Shown: in pieces, positions 1-8,401 of the stretch
Layout of the letters: each line of letters starts with the position of its first letter
How positions within the stretch are numbered: position 1 is the stretch's first letter
IMG/VR virus record: IMGVR_UViG_3300049491_000083
Span: 1-64,000 of that record
DNA from: a virus
DNA length: 64,000 bases
Strand: one strand, 5' to 3'
Program-made: the position numbers and the translations under genes
Notes under the pieces: generated by a model
The model's input: only the letters and a program-made list of their open reading frames with translations
What the model was told of the DNA's origin: nothing
The model's database searches: none

Positions 1-748
1 GGTTGCCGGTAATGGTCAGGTTGTTACGGACTGTTGTGGTACCCGTTGTTGCTGCAATTGTCAGCGTAGTCGCTGCACGAGCGAAGTTGACGGTCGTAGC
101 AGTTGTGTCAACAAGGTCAAACGATGTTGAAGGAGTTGTCAGGCTGGTAGTAATTGCTGGGCTGGTTGCTGATAGCGTTCCAGTCACGTCGATTGTTGCA
201 CCAGTAATATTTACGTCAGTGCTGGCCCTACCAATGTTGATGGTAGAGGCACCCGAGCCGCCAGCGCCAAGATTCAAGGTACCGGTTGTCAGTGCGTTAC
301 CGATAGATACCGAGCCAGTTGTTACTGTAGACCAAAGAGTTGGGGTGGCCGCTGCACCAGAAGCAACGATGCTGTCAATGACAGGAGTGGTAATGGTGGG
401 ACTACCGGAAAGAACAACACTGGTTGTACCGGTGCTTCCTAGCCATGCTGGGGCTACTGCTGTAGAAGCGACAACGCTTTCAGACAGGAAGTAGATTCCG
501 TTTGTTGCCTGTCCTGCAAGTCGTGTTGCCGCACCCGCTGCTCCACCATAGATTACATCACCAAGGGTGGTCATTGGGTTTGTCAAGAAGCCGGATGACT
601 GGATACCGTTAAGGTATTGAACGTTCAGGTTTGGTACGAATGTAGTCGATGCTACCTGCAAAGGAGCAGTTCCAGTGCTGACAGTAGACTTCAGGACCGG
701 GGCTGTCACCCCGTATCTTGCTGCAAAGTCTCTTGTTTGTGTCGCCAT
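1..748 (-). CDS. Tail fibre-like structural protein (partial, runs off left edge)
   Basis: An open minus-strand frame starts at ATG 748 after an AAGGAGC ribosome site and has no stop before base 1, so the C-terminus is missing. The 249 visible residues begin MATQTRDFAARYGV and then become rich in Thr, Ala, Gly, Ser and Val in short alternating beta-type stretches, as in phage tail-fibre shafts. It is the first gene after the extended -10 promoter at 773-778 and lies downstream of the other tail genes. The exact fibre role is inferred from composition and position. Confidence 0.7.
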   Translation of the reverse strand, partial: MATQTRDFAARYGVTAPVLKSTVSTGTAPLQVASTTFVPNLNVQYLNGIQSSGFLTNPMTTLGDVIYGGAAGAATRLAGQATNGIYFLSESVVASTAVAPAWLGSTGTTSVVLSGSPTITTPVIDSIVASGAAATPTLWSTVTTGSVSIGNALTTGTLNLGAGGSGASTINIGRASTDVNITGATIDVTGTLSATSPAITTSLTTPSTSFDLVDTTATTVNFARAATTLTIAATTGTTTVRNNLTITGN

Positions 749-772
749 GTTGCTCCTTACATATTTTCTTTA

Positions 773-782
773 ATTATATCAC
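773..782 (-). promoter_or_regulatory. Extended -10 late-type promoter for the fibre gene
   Basis: On the minus strand this reads TGATATAAT (-10 hexamer at 778-773) with no recognisable -35. The 17 bases TGATATAATTAAAGAAA recur exactly at 5791-5786 before another tail operon. It sits just at the end of the collagen-like gene and before the fibre ribosome site. Confidence 0.55.
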
Positions 783-784
783 GG

Positions 785-1870
785 TTATGCGTCGTACATG
801 ACCTTGGAGAACTTCAATCCTACCGGTGTGATATTGGCGGTAGGGAACTGAATTGTCAGTTCAAGTTTTGTCAGAACAAATGCTGCATCAAGGTAGTATT
901 CAATGTCAGTGCCAATTGATACATGACCATATTCAGCAACAGCAACATTGGTACCGTCGTGAATAAGCATGACGCGCACGAGAGCATACGATGATCCCTG
1001 ACTGAACTGGAAGGTGTATTCTGCCGACCGGTAGGTAGCGGAAAAGAACTCATCTATCTTGCGTGGCGTTACGGCATTGACTACAAATGTATCTGACGAC
1101 AGTTGTGCGTCTGCTAGGTCAAGGGACGATGTTGCTGTCTGCCCAGAGACATTAAGATCCCCGGCCTTTGTCTGCGTATTTGAGGAAGTGTCAAGGAAAT
1201 AACTACTATCGAATCCATCAAGTGTGCTTGCGTCACCACCCACACCACCGATAACAGTAAGGCCGTCTGGACCGACAGTAAGCGTGGCTGCATCGTATTC
1301 AAGCAGAATAACGCTGGCAGAGTTGATAAACAGTGGAGCAGAAGCGGACTCAATTAGTCCACCCGGCACACCCGGAGGGCCTTGGATTCCCGGCGCACCG
1401 ACAAGCGAGGCCAGCCATTCCTCTTCTGTCCCCATGAATCCATATGAGACAGCAAGTTGATAGGCGGATACACCCTCTGGTCCGTCAGGTCCAGTTGGCC
1501 CCTCTGGACCTAATATTGACACACCAAGAGTTGACCACGTTCCCTGCGTGTACATGGCGTATACTTCGCCGGTAACATTTTCCAAGTACATATCGCCAGC
1601 AGTGCCAAACCATGTACCCGGAGGCCCTGTGCCAGTGTACCAGAGTCCCGTATATCCGTCATTACCCGGTTGCCCAATTAGGCTGTTCAGCCAGTCCTGT
1701 TCTGTGCCGACAAAGCCATTGTTCAAAGCCACTTCATATGCGCTGAACCCATCCTGACCAGCGGCACCGGGCCTGCCAGCATCAGCAACGACGATCTTTA
1801 GTCTCTCATCGTCAGTCTTGACAATGACAAAATCCTCATTGTCTATTACACTCGTCACTTTATACCCCAC
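785..1870 (-). CDS. Collagen-like minor tail/fibre protein
   Basis: This 361-residue protein contains interrupted Gly-X-Y triplets (GPEGPTGPDGPEG, GIQGPPGVPGG) in its first half, as in phage fibre trimerisation stalks. Two copies of a repeat with the pattern SAYxxAxxxGFxGTExxWLxSLxG flank the collagen blocks; this repeat is common in phage fibres. The C-terminal ~90 residues are predicted beta-rich and may be the tip. It overlaps the upstream gene by 16 bp, so it belongs to the tail operon. Host-receptor contact is an inference. Confidence 0.8.
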   Translation of the reverse strand: MGYKVTSVIDNEDFVIVKTDDERLKIVVADAGRPGAAGQDGFSAYEVALNNGFVGTEQDWLNSLIGQPGNDGYTGLWYTGTGPPGTWFGTAGDMYLENVTGEVYAMYTQGTWSTLGVSILGPEGPTGPDGPEGVSAYQLAVSYGFMGTEEEWLASLVGAPGIQGPPGVPGGLIESASAPLFINSASVILLEYDAATLTVGPDGLTVIGGVGGDASTLDGFDSSYFLDTSSNTQTKAGDLNVSGQTATSSLDLADAQLSSDTFVVNAVTPRKIDEFFSATYRSAEYTFQFSQGSSYALVRVMLIHDGTNVAVAEYGHVSIGTDIEYYLDAAFVLTKLELTIQFPTANITPVGLKFSKVMYDA

Positions 1871-2367
1871 AGAGTCGGCAGAAGTTCCTTAACGCGCTTG
1901 CCAAACGATCCAACAGTATTATGGCTGGACATTGGACGATCCCACACCGCAGCAGCAACCTGTGCAGCAGTTGGGCCACCAGAGCCAGATCCTACAGTCA
2001 CGTATGACGCAGCAGAACGCTGGAAGATGAATTGTACTGAATGCGGAGCAACAGTTGTGTCAACAAATGGAGCAAGCGGATCAGTTGGGTACAGATCGCC
2101 AGATATATTGATCTGGTAATCATATGGTGAATGAATGATCTTCCAGCCAAGGTTGTTGTTGATGAAGTAGTATCCTGATAGTGCAGTTCCTCCACCTAGT
2201 TCATTGCCGCCTACGGATTCTGCAAATGCTGGCTCGTATTGGGCGTTCCCCTGCGCCACCCAATCCTTCCAGCGTGAATAGAGTTCCACTGCTGTTACGT
2301 CGGTGATCGGACCATCATAGCCTATGGTAATGATCTTCTGTGCCCCGTCAAATGTTATCGTAGCCAT
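1855..2367 (-). CDS. Putative minor tail protein
   Basis: A 170-residue protein starting MATITFDGAQKIITIGYDGPITDV. An Ala-Ala-Val-Trp segment near residue 140 (TAAQVAAAVWDRPM) resembles those in actinophage and other phage tail-associated proteins. It overlaps both neighbours by 1-16 bp inside the tail operon. Function is assigned by position only. Confidence 0.65.
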   Translation of the reverse strand: MATITFDGAQKIITIGYDGPITDVTAVELYSRWKDWVAQGNAQYEPAFAESVGGNELGGGTALSGYYFINNNLGWKIIHSPYDYQINISGDLYPTDPLAPFVDTTVAPHSVQFIFQRSAASYVTVGSGSGGPTAAQVAAAVWDRPMSSHNTVGSFGKRVKELLPTLWGIK

Positions 2368-3776
2368 TATGGGTTCCCATACTGTCTGTCAACCTGCTGC
2401 TGTACCGGGATGGTAAGGTCGGCAAGCGTCAGGGATTGGGCTAGGAGTCTGATGTTCTGGTACCCAAGCGACATAATAGATATGTCAATGCTGGGATGCT
2501 CTGTTGGGTCGAATACCCACTGGAATGTTCCTGAGTCAATATCTTCACTACCCGCGATTTCTGTCGTTGTACTAGCATCGAAGATTCTGATTTCTGAGTT
2601 TACTTTTAGGCCAGTAATGGATAGAGTTGGCTCAATCTTAGGCTCTACGTCGATCTGGAATCCAAAGTCAAGGCTCATCCATCCAGACATAGGAACGAAC
2701 GTCGCCGCCGTCGCAGTTTCAGCCGCAGACACAAGGGCAATAGCCTCTCCCTCACGAATGGTGATTCCTGCACGCCTACCGAAAAGGTCTGCATAGTGGT
2801 GACTGGTATTTGTGCCCATGGTATCCAGTCCTGTAGCGGCTGCATTCTCTGGGAAATAGACGCGATAGACAGGCCCGAGCAAGTCCTTGGTCTTGAGATA
2901 GTTAACATTCTTTGGGTTCCCTGTTGATGCATCAGATAGGGCATTCTCTGGCATACCGAGCGGCAGGAGTGCAACGTCCTTGTATACCTTGACCCATGAC
3001 GAAGGATCGGGATTATTTGAATCCATCTTTACCGGCGAAATAAGCCTAGTCGCATCAGTCAGGCTACTTGCGTTGATTGAGCCAACGGGTACAAGTTGCA
3101 GATACGGAGTATCAAGTGTTCCAACTTCTTCAACAGCAATGTTTCTCAGGGTCACCACTTCTCCAGAGCCAGAATCATTCTTCAGGGCAAAGGGAACGTC
3201 GTCCATGGATGCAGATTGGTTGGCATAGTAGGTAATGGCAAAAGTTCTATCGGGTGTGCCCGACACAACCACGGTTGCGCTCACCCTTAGCGGTGTTGGT
3301 CGATAGGCAGCCTGAATATCAGCCTTCATAGCGATAGACTCTCCCGCACGAATCACAATTCCTTCGGTATCACCAGCACCAGATCCCACAGCCGTCCTAA
3401 ACAGTTCACCAAATGATCTTGGGGTCTGCATATTAAACCATGACAGGCCTACACCAAGGTTCTTGCTGCCATTGAACCTGCGTAGTGAAATACCGGGAGA
3501 GGTAGACGCTGCACTGGTAAGGATATGCACAGTGCTAGGCCAAGTAGCCGTTGAGTCAAGCGGTGATGGAAACTGCTCTTCCCCGCCAGCAACGGTAGAC
3601 CTGTAGAGGGTATAGTTGGCAACTGTCGCAACAAGTGCAGACTTATTGGTAACCTCACTGGAACGAATAGTTAGTTTCTTTCCCGACCCAGCGGGATTGG
3701 AGATAACAACAAGAGCATTGCCAGAGTTGCTCATCCAATCAAATGACCCAGCATACCTGTACTGGTATCTAGCCAT
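2367..3776 (-). CDS. Putative minor tail / structural protein
   Basis: A 469-residue protein of mainly beta-type composition, with no motif I recognise. Its start overlaps nothing upstream but lies 2 bp from the 174-residue gene, with which it shares a pattern: both contain a phrase of the type 'REGQGISV/RAGESIAM' followed by a hydrophobic beta-strand, suggesting related beta-sandwich folds. A virion role is inferred from the operon. Confidence 0.6.
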   Translation of the reverse strand: MARYQYRYAGSFDWMSNSGNALVVISNPAGSGKKLTIRSSEVTNKSALVATVANYTLYRSTVAGGEEQFPSPLDSTATWPSTVHILTSAASTSPGISLRRFNGSKNLGVGLSWFNMQTPRSFGELFRTAVGSGAGDTEGIVIRAGESIAMKADIQAAYRPTPLRVSATVVVSGTPDRTFAITYYANQSASMDDVPFALKNDSGSGEVVTLRNIAVEEVGTLDTPYLQLVPVGSINASSLTDATRLISPVKMDSNNPDPSSWVKVYKDVALLPLGMPENALSDASTGNPKNVNYLKTKDLLGPVYRVYFPENAAATGLDTMGTNTSHHYADLFGRRAGITIREGEAIALVSAAETATAATFVPMSGWMSLDFGFQIDVEPKIEPTLSITGLKVNSEIRIFDASTTTEIAGSEDIDSGTFQWVFDPTEHPSIDISIMSLGYQNIRLLAQSLTLADLTIPVQQQVDRQYGNP

Positions 3777-3778
3777 GA

Positions 3779-4303
3779 TTAACTCGCAGCGTTAGTGAAT
3801 TCGATAAATACGTCGGCAAGACCCACGGCAGATGAACCAGAGTGATGGACAGAGATTCCCTGACCCTCTCGTAGAACAATTGGCTCAATATTGGAATCGC
3901 CTGTAGAATCCCATACGCAGTTAAGTGGAATAAGAGTCTCAAACTCGTCAGAGGTACCAGTCGAAGCGGCTGGTTCGTCATTTGACCATACCCATGCACG
4001 GTAAGCCACGTCGCTGGTAAGCGTTACAGTGGCACCGGTAGCAGCGGCAATCTGTGCTGCAAGAGTGGCACTGTTTGAATCATGCTTGGTAGGAACAATG
4101 GCCGTACCACCAGTTTGAGCAGAGGTCTTGCGAAGTGTCCATGTAGTAAGAACACCAGTCACACCAGCAGTCTGGTTGTTGAGTACCCACACACGGTAGA
4201 CGCGAAGGACACGACCAGATCCAGAGCCGTTGAACAATCCAGCCATGGACTTGTTGGAAGCGAAGGTCGCACCGATAGCGGCGAGTGTATGTGTTTCAGC
4301 CAT
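3779..4303 (-). CDS. Putative virion structural protein
   Basis: A 174-residue protein (MAETHTLAAIGATFASNKSM) of beta-rich composition, between two larger tail genes with spacings of 2 and 12 bp. The C-terminal half, with its 'LREGQGISVHH' segment, resembles part of the 469-residue neighbour. No catalytic motif is visible. A structural role is inferred from context. Confidence 0.55.
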   Translation of the reverse strand: MAETHTLAAIGATFASNKSMAGLFNGSGSGRVLRVYRVWVLNNQTAGVTGVLTTWTLRKTSAQTGGTAIVPTKHDSNSATLAAQIAAATGATVTLTSDVAYRAWVWSNDEPAASTGTSDEFETLIPLNCVWDSTGDSNIEPIVLREGQGISVHHSGSSAVGLADVFIEFTNAAS

Positions 4304-4315
4304 TAATTATTCTCC

Positions 4316-5749
4316 TTAGGGATTAGTGTAGTTACGCTCAAGAGGAGCAACGAGGGCAACTGCATTTGTCTTTGACCTTTCAATTGTACCAGTTGCGCGA
4401 ACATACTGGCCGGTGTTGAGTCCGATAGCAATGACGGTGATCGCTGCATCGGTAGCGGCTGTTCTGCCACCCTGCACGTTTCCGTCGTAGTCGAATGTAA
4501 ATGTGACCGGTGTAGAAGAAATTGTACCGGTGATATCTGTGCCACTGGCATTCTTGACCAGAACAGCGCCAGACTCTCCCCAGTCATTTCCGGCTCCGGG
4601 TAGCGTAGTGAAGTACACCCAATACTTTGCCGCACCATCAGCAACAAGGTTGGAGTTGAAGGACAGGATCAAGTTCGCAGAATAAGGGTACTGACGCTGA
4701 GTGCCTGTGTTGTCGGTGAAGTATACTGAGTTCTGGTCAGCAATATCAAAGTTGGTGATGAACACACCAGTACCACCGCCAGCAGGGTTAGTCGCTGTAT
4801 CTGTGTACAGTGTATCGCCAACATAGTGCATGAGAGAGTCTGCGGTCTTACCAATGACGCTGACGCTGGCAGAGTTGATGCTGACAGCCTGACGCTCTGC
4901 ATACTGAACAAACTCATACGCTTCCTGCAAGGACTGGCCATTTGCATCGACTGTGATGCCGAAGTTGTACGATCCACCGACAAGACCAGATCTGGACTGC
5001 GGAGAAGCGTGGTAAGTGATGGTCATGCCAGAATATGGTGCTACGTCAGCAGGGTAGCCGGTACCAGAAGCCTTGATTGCTGTATCTGCTGCAACAATCT
5101 TGAGGTCGGCACCAGTAGAAATGGGGAATCGGTATACCTGTGCTGCCATGGTGGTAACACCAATGTCGGCCAGCGTTGACTTGCCGAACAACTGAGCCTG
5201 CTCACGGCCATAGAGTGTAAGCGAAGATCTGAGGTCGAAGTCGGAGCCTTCTGCGTAGATACCGTCGCCGTCGTCGTCGCGGAGGATCTGAATGGCCTGA
5301 TTGACCTGACCCTGCAACTGGAAGTTGATAGGTGACCCGGTGCCTTGGTAGTAGTACAACTGGTCATTGGATTCAATGGCACCCAGACCTACGATACCGG
5401 CCCATTGCTGGGTAACGTTGCCTCCGGTGTTTCTTACGGTCCATCCACCAGTACGAATCAGATAGCGACCGGTATCATTGAAAAAGTCCCATCCGTCAAC
5501 GAGTTCGAATGCCTCGTCCGTAATAGGGACCATTGGGAAGGGGAATGCTGCAAGGTTCTTGGTCAGTGGATCATTCTTCCACTGCTCCTTGAGGAACGAA
5601 TACAAAGCCTTGAGAGTCACACCGTCTGTGCTGAGATTTCCTACGACCACCAACTTGATCTTCTTGGTCGTTGTGTTGATGAAAACTTCCTGAGAGCCGT
5701 CATCTGCGGCAGAATCAGCAAGCAGATCCGGGTCTGTAATCAGGGCCAT
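4316..5749 (-). CDS. Large tail/baseplate structural protein
   Basis: A 477-residue protein starting MALITDPDLLADSAADDGSQEVF. The N-terminal ~120 residues set a pattern (hydrophobic strand, then 'ALYSFLKEQWKND') that I associate with phage virion proteins of unknown detail. The remainder is rich in Thr/Gly beta-strands. It heads a transcription unit behind the extended -10 promoter at 5791-5786 and has a good ribosome site (TTGGAGGAA). I cannot assign the exact virion position. Confidence 0.6.
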   Translation of the reverse strand: MALITDPDLLADSAADDGSQEVFINTTTKKIKLVVVGNLSTDGVTLKALYSFLKEQWKNDPLTKNLAAFPFPMVPITDEAFELVDGWDFFNDTGRYLIRTGGWTVRNTGGNVTQQWAGIVGLGAIESNDQLYYYQGTGSPINFQLQGQVNQAIQILRDDDGDGIYAEGSDFDLRSSLTLYGREQAQLFGKSTLADIGVTTMAAQVYRFPISTGADLKIVAADTAIKASGTGYPADVAPYSGMTITYHASPQSRSGLVGGSYNFGITVDANGQSLQEAYEFVQYAERQAVSINSASVSVIGKTADSLMHYVGDTLYTDTATNPAGGGTGVFITNFDIADQNSVYFTDNTGTQRQYPYSANLILSFNSNLVADGAAKYWVYFTTLPGAGNDWGESGAVLVKNASGTDITGTISSTPVTFTFDYDGNVQGGRTAATDAAITVIAIGLNTGQYVRATGTIERSKTNAVALVAPLERNYTNP

Positions 5750-5785
5750 GCATATTCCTCCAAGTGCCTTGCGGCTATTTCTTTA

Positions 5786-5795
5786 ATTATATCAT
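5786..5795 (-). promoter_or_regulatory. Extended -10 late-type promoter for the main tail operon
   Basis: Minus-strand TGATATAAT with -10 at 5791-5786, followed by TAAAGAAA, identical over 17 bases to the element at 778-773. There is no good -35 at 17 bp. It lies just inside the end of the upstream gene and gives a ~35 nt leader to the 477-residue structural gene. Confidence 0.55.
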
Positions 5796-5796
5796 G

Positions 5797-6138
5797 CTAA
5801 GGACCATAGGTTAACGTCAGATGGTCGTTCCAGACGTGCGTAAATGTTGCTGCTCCACCAGCCCAATCGACCGATGATCCGCCGACTGTCTCGGTGATTT
5901 TCTTCACTCTCCAGAGGGCTTGGCTTGCTGCCGTACCCGGCGCAGCCTCCCCGACGTATGTCACGCCAGAAACCGATGTGTCAATCTCAATATCGTACAC
6001 TTCATCCTCCGCTGCTACTTCTCTGATGATGGACTCGCTGACAGATACATTGACTCCATCACCCTGAACGACTACTCCGTATACTTCATCATATACGCTT
6101 ACTCGTACCGGGGACTCTTCGACAACTACCTTGGTCAT
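5797..6138 (-). CDS. Small putative structural protein
   Basis: A 113-residue, Val-rich beta-type protein (MTKVVVEESPVRVSVYDEVYGVVVQ) whose N-terminal half has repeated short strands. It overlaps the upstream gene by 4 bp (ATGA type). Similar Val-rich modules occur next to collagen-like fibre genes; its role is unknown. Confidence 0.5.
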   Translation of the reverse strand: MTKVVVEESPVRVSVYDEVYGVVVQGDGVNVSVSESIIREVAAEDEVYDIEIDTSVSGVTYVGEAAPGTAASQALWRVKKITETVGGSSVDWAGGAATFTHVWNDHLTLTYGP

Positions 6139-6476
6139 CGTGTGATACCGGGGGTAACAGTGAAAGAGCCTTCCAGCAACCTATCCCGCTTCCCATCCGG
6201 TGCAGTAATCTCAATGTCCCACACGTACTTGCCGGGAGCGAACTGCTCAGTCGTGTCCCATGCGATAACAACAGAAACATCATTACCACTGATAGTGATG
6301 CCAGCACCGTCGATGATATTGAAGAGATAGTCCTCAGATGTGTATGTCTCACGGGCCTGCATATCGGCTGTGTACCCTGTCAGGTCAAGAGCAATGCCGT
6401 CCTTGTCGAACAACTGAAACACCTTGGAAAACGTCGCTCCCTGTGGGCAAACGAGGTTCAACTTACCGGGAATCAT
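6135..6476 (-). CDS. Putative baseplate/tail protein with BppU-like N-terminal pattern
   Basis: I use the ATG at 6476 rather than an upstream one, because it follows a GGAGAC ribosome site and overlaps the upstream gene by only 14 bp. The 113-residue product (MIPGKLNLVCPQGATFSKVFQL) has the pattern of a small beta-sandwich with 'DLTGYTADMQAR' and a 'GKYVWDIEI' strand. That pattern is seen in phage baseplate upper proteins and tail chaperone-side domains. The role is inferred. Confidence 0.55.
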   Translation of the reverse strand: MIPGKLNLVCPQGATFSKVFQLFDKDGIALDLTGYTADMQARETYTSEDYLFNIIDGAGITISGNDVSVVIAWDTTEQFAPGKYVWDIEITAPDGKRDRLLEGSFTVTPGITR

Positions 6477-6861
6477 TCTGCTGTCTCCATTTCTCAAGTA
6501 TACCATTTGGCATGACCTCGCGGACGAGTGCTTGGAGGGTTGCGGTGAGTTCATAGACGCGGCTCTTGAGTTTCACATTCTCTGCGTCAAGTTCCTGCCG
6601 ACCGGCAAGATAGTCGTTGGCAATGGTCTGCAATTCGATAATTCTTTGGGCATTCTGGCCAGCCTTTATCTGTACCTCTACGAGTTCTGCGTGCAAGGTA
6701 TTCATCGTAGCCTGCATGGTCTCCACCGCATTCTGGCTGGACTCTGAGATGCTGCTGTAGATATCTGCGACGTACTTCTTCCTGTTGAAGAACCATGTAA
6801 CAAAAGCCGCTAGGGGTGCCGCTAGCACGGATACGAGAATGGCAATCTGGGCGCTATCCAC
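6463..6861 (-). CDS. Membrane-anchored coiled-coil protein of the lysis region
   Basis: A 132-residue protein with one N-terminal membrane segment (about residues 7-24, ending WFFNRKK) followed by a long predicted coiled coil (about 40-115). It abuts the four-helix membrane protein upstream (1 bp overlap) and a holin-like gene further upstream. Membrane anchor plus coiled coil would suit an inner-membrane lysis accessory; this is inference. Confidence 0.55.
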   Translation of the reverse strand: MDSAQIAILVSVLAAPLAAFVTWFFNRKKYVADIYSSISESSQNAVETMQATMNTLHAELVEVQIKAGQNAQRIIELQTIANDYLAGRQELDAENVKLKSRVYELTATLQALVREVMPNGILEKWRQQNDSR

Positions 6862-7325
6862 TATGAATTATGTCCTCTATGTGTTATTAATATGTCTAAC
6901 GATCTTACTGCTGCGGTAACGAACAGCATCCCCCACACGAATGTCCACAGTGCAGCCTTCCCTAGGTCGCTCCCCTCGGCCACGGCCAGTGCCGGTGCCT
7001 GTATGATGTAAATGATTGTTGTTGCTAGTGCGGCTGCTGCAATGAATAGCCACCCATACATTTCTCCGAATATGGCGACCGCCGGGTGCTTTTTCGCGTC
7101 AATGACAAGGGACGTTATCACCCCTAGTGCAGCAACGGTATAGTACACGCCTACAATGGTAATGAAAAGGTGCATCCATCCGGTTTCTGCCGGAATCTCG
7201 GGACCGTCGAAAATAGCGTAGACACCAAGAGCAAAGACGACTGTCGATACGTAGATGCCGAATGGTCTATTGCGTAGTGCAACAGGGACGAGTCGCCAAA
7301 GTCGATGGGTAATCGAATCCGTCAT
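6861..7325 (-). CDS. Multi-pass membrane protein, lysis cassette
   Basis: A 154-residue protein with four likely membrane helices (about residues 25-42, 50-72, 85-107, 125-142) and short loops. It lies between a holin-like gene and a membrane/coiled-coil gene, all reading the same way. Possible holin partner or antiholin; not proven. Confidence 0.55.
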   Translation of the reverse strand: MTDSITHRLWRLVPVALRNRPFGIYVSTVVFALGVYAIFDGPEIPAETGWMHLFITIVGVYYTVAALGVITSLVIDAKKHPAVAIFGEMYGWLFIAAAALATTIIYIIQAPALAVAEGSDLGKAALWTFVWGMLFVTAAVRSLDILITHRGHNS

Positions 7326-7334
7326 GCATTGTCA

Positions 7335-7553
7335 CTACTCTGGTTGCTTGCCATACTGATCATAACCCTTATCAAAGTAGTTCTTGATAACGGGAAGAAC
7401 GGCAATGACTCCTGAATAGAGAACCGCTTGGAGTGTTACCCAATCAAGTGCGAGAGACTGTGTTGTTACTAGGATCGTTGTTAGTGAGGCCAGAATTGCT
7501 GACATAAATGTATTTACCCAAGTACGTAGCATAGCCTTGTTTGCGTTTGACAT
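7335..7553 (-). CDS. Holin-like small membrane protein
   Basis: A 72-residue protein with two hydrophobic segments (about 15-33 and 38-57) and a charged C-terminal tail (KNYFDKGYDQYGKQPE), the layout typical of phage holins. It is first in the three-gene membrane cassette and has a strong AGGAGG-like ribosome site. Holin activity is inferred. Confidence 0.6.
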   Translation of the reverse strand: MSNANKAMLRTWVNTFMSAILASLTTILVTTQSLALDWVTLQAVLYSGVIAVLPVIKNYFDKGYDQYGKQPE

Positions 7554-7573
7554 ATGATCCCTCCTTTCTTATT

Positions 7574-7582
7574 AGTATAACA
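7574..7582 (-). promoter_or_regulatory. Extended -10 promoter for the membrane/holin cassette
   Basis: Minus-strand TGTTATACT (TGn plus TATACT, hexamer 7579-7574) stands about 20 bp ahead of the holin-like start. There is no good -35. It resembles the other two tail-region promoters in relying on TGn. Confidence 0.4.
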
Positions 7583-7600
7583 TTTCCTTTCAAGGTATAC

Positions 7601-7629
7601 TTGACAGGAGTGCCCGACTCTGGTAGGCT
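7601..7629 (+). promoter_or_regulatory. Promoter TTGACA-N17-TAGGCT
   Basis: -35 TTGACA at 7601-7606, 17-bp spacer, -10 TAGGCT at 7624-7629. It drives the zinc-ribbon gene at 7659 with a leader containing GAGGGA. This is the start of the rightward block, divergent from the holin promoter. Confidence 0.7.
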
Positions 7630-7658
7630 AGGGGCAACTACAACAGACGAGGGACGTT

Positions 7659-7889
7659 ATGGAAACCATGGAAAAGATTGTAGAGATTGAGGCACCGGAA
7701 ATTGTTGAACCCGGCCCTGTTTTGAAGATGACTGATAGATGCGATAGATGCGGTCATCAGGCTTACGTCCTCGCTAAGGGTATCGAAGGGGAACTCATGT
7801 TCTGCGGTCACCACTACCATGATTATGAGTATGGATTGATCCCGTGGGCTTTTGAGATTGTAGACGAGCGGGACAAGATTCCTGCTTGA
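7659..7889 (+). CDS. Zinc-ribbon protein of DUF7455 type
   Basis: A 76-residue protein with an acidic N-terminus, then DRCDRCGHQAYV and later FCGHHYH. This two-half zinc site (CxxC plus CxHH) is typical of a small family frequent in actinobacteria and their phages. The role is unknown, possibly nucleic-acid or protein binding. Its stop overlaps the next promoter's -35. Confidence 0.75.
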   Translation: METMEKIVEIEAPEIVEPGPVLKMTDRCDRCGHQAYVLAKGIEGELMFCGHHYHDYEYGLIPWAFEIVDERDKIPA

Positions 7890-7914
7890 CAAGCCCTTTG
7901 AATAGTGCTACACT
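7886..7914 (+). promoter_or_regulatory. Promoter TTGACA-N17-TACACT
   Basis: -35 at 7886-7891 (overlapping the upstream stop codon), -10 TACACT at 7909-7914, preceded by AGTGC as at 8204-8208. It drives the thioredoxin-like gene. Confidence 0.65.
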
Positions 7915-7938
7915 TACTATTCAACTTAAGGAGGATAC

Positions 7939-8199
7939 ATGGAACTATACGATTTCTACGCAGACTGGTGTGGTCCATGTAAGGTCATGGCTCCTATCAT
8001 TGATCAACTTGAGATTGACAGACCAGACATAACCATCGTTCGGATCGACGTGGACGAGCATCGTGAACTGGCAGCAGAGTACCAAATCCAGTCAATACCT
8101 ACTTACATAATGGTAAATCCGGGCAAAGAGGACATAAGAATCACCGGGGCACTCCCCAAGGCACGATTTCTTGCAGAACTAGGGCTTGACACCGCCTGA
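7939..8199 (+). CDS. Thioredoxin-like protein
   Basis: An 86-residue small thioredoxin fold with the WCGPCK redox site at residues 10-15 and the cis-proline loop 'SIPTYIMV'. It is shorter than cellular thioredoxin (~105 residues) because it starts directly at the first beta-strand. It could reduce ribonucleotide reductase or phage proteins in the cytoplasm; the partner is not identified here. AAGGAGG ribosome site. Confidence 0.9.
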   Translation: MELYDFYADWCGPCKVMAPIIDQLEIDRPDITIVRIDVDEHRELAAEYQIQSIPTYIMVNPGKEDIRITGALPKARFLAELGLDTA

Positions 8200-8214
8200 A
8201 AATAGTGCTACAAT
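8186..8214 (+). promoter_or_regulatory. tRNA-cluster promoter TTGACA-N17-TACAAT
   Basis: -35 at 8186-8191 lies inside the end of the thioredoxin gene; -10 TACAAT at 8209-8214. It should start transcription just before tRNA-Pro at 8225. Confidence 0.7.
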
Positions 8215-8224
8215 GAACAGGTAA

Positions 8225-8296
8225 CGGATTGTAGGGGAATGGTACCCCGTCTGTTTTGGGAACAGAAGGTCGTGAGTTCGATTCTCACCTATCCGA
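8225..8296 (+). tRNA. tRNA-Pro(TGG)
   Basis: Cloverleaf with anticodon loop TTTGGGA and T arm GTGAG-TTCGATT-CTCAC. The acceptor has one T-T mismatch. First tRNA of cluster 1; no encoded CCA. Confidence 0.85.
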
Positions 8297-8306
8297 CGCA
8301 AAGCAC

Positions 8307-8380
8307 GCAAATGTGGTGAAATGGTATCACACTACCTTGCCAAGGTCGTAGCGCGAGTTCGATTCTCGTCATTTGCTCCA
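8307..8380 (+). tRNA. tRNA-Gly(GCC), CCA encoded
   Basis: Acceptor GCAAATG/CATTTGC, anticodon loop TTGCCAA, T arm with TTCGATT loop. The anticodon stem has one mismatch. TCCA is present in the DNA at 8377-8380. Confidence 0.85.
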
Positions 8381-8401
8381 CTAAATACATAAGGATTGAT
8401 T

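Noticed and set aside
3-494. 163-codon plus-strand ORF at the left edge
   Set aside because: Antisense to the open tail-fibre frame, which has a start, a ribosome site and a fitting composition.
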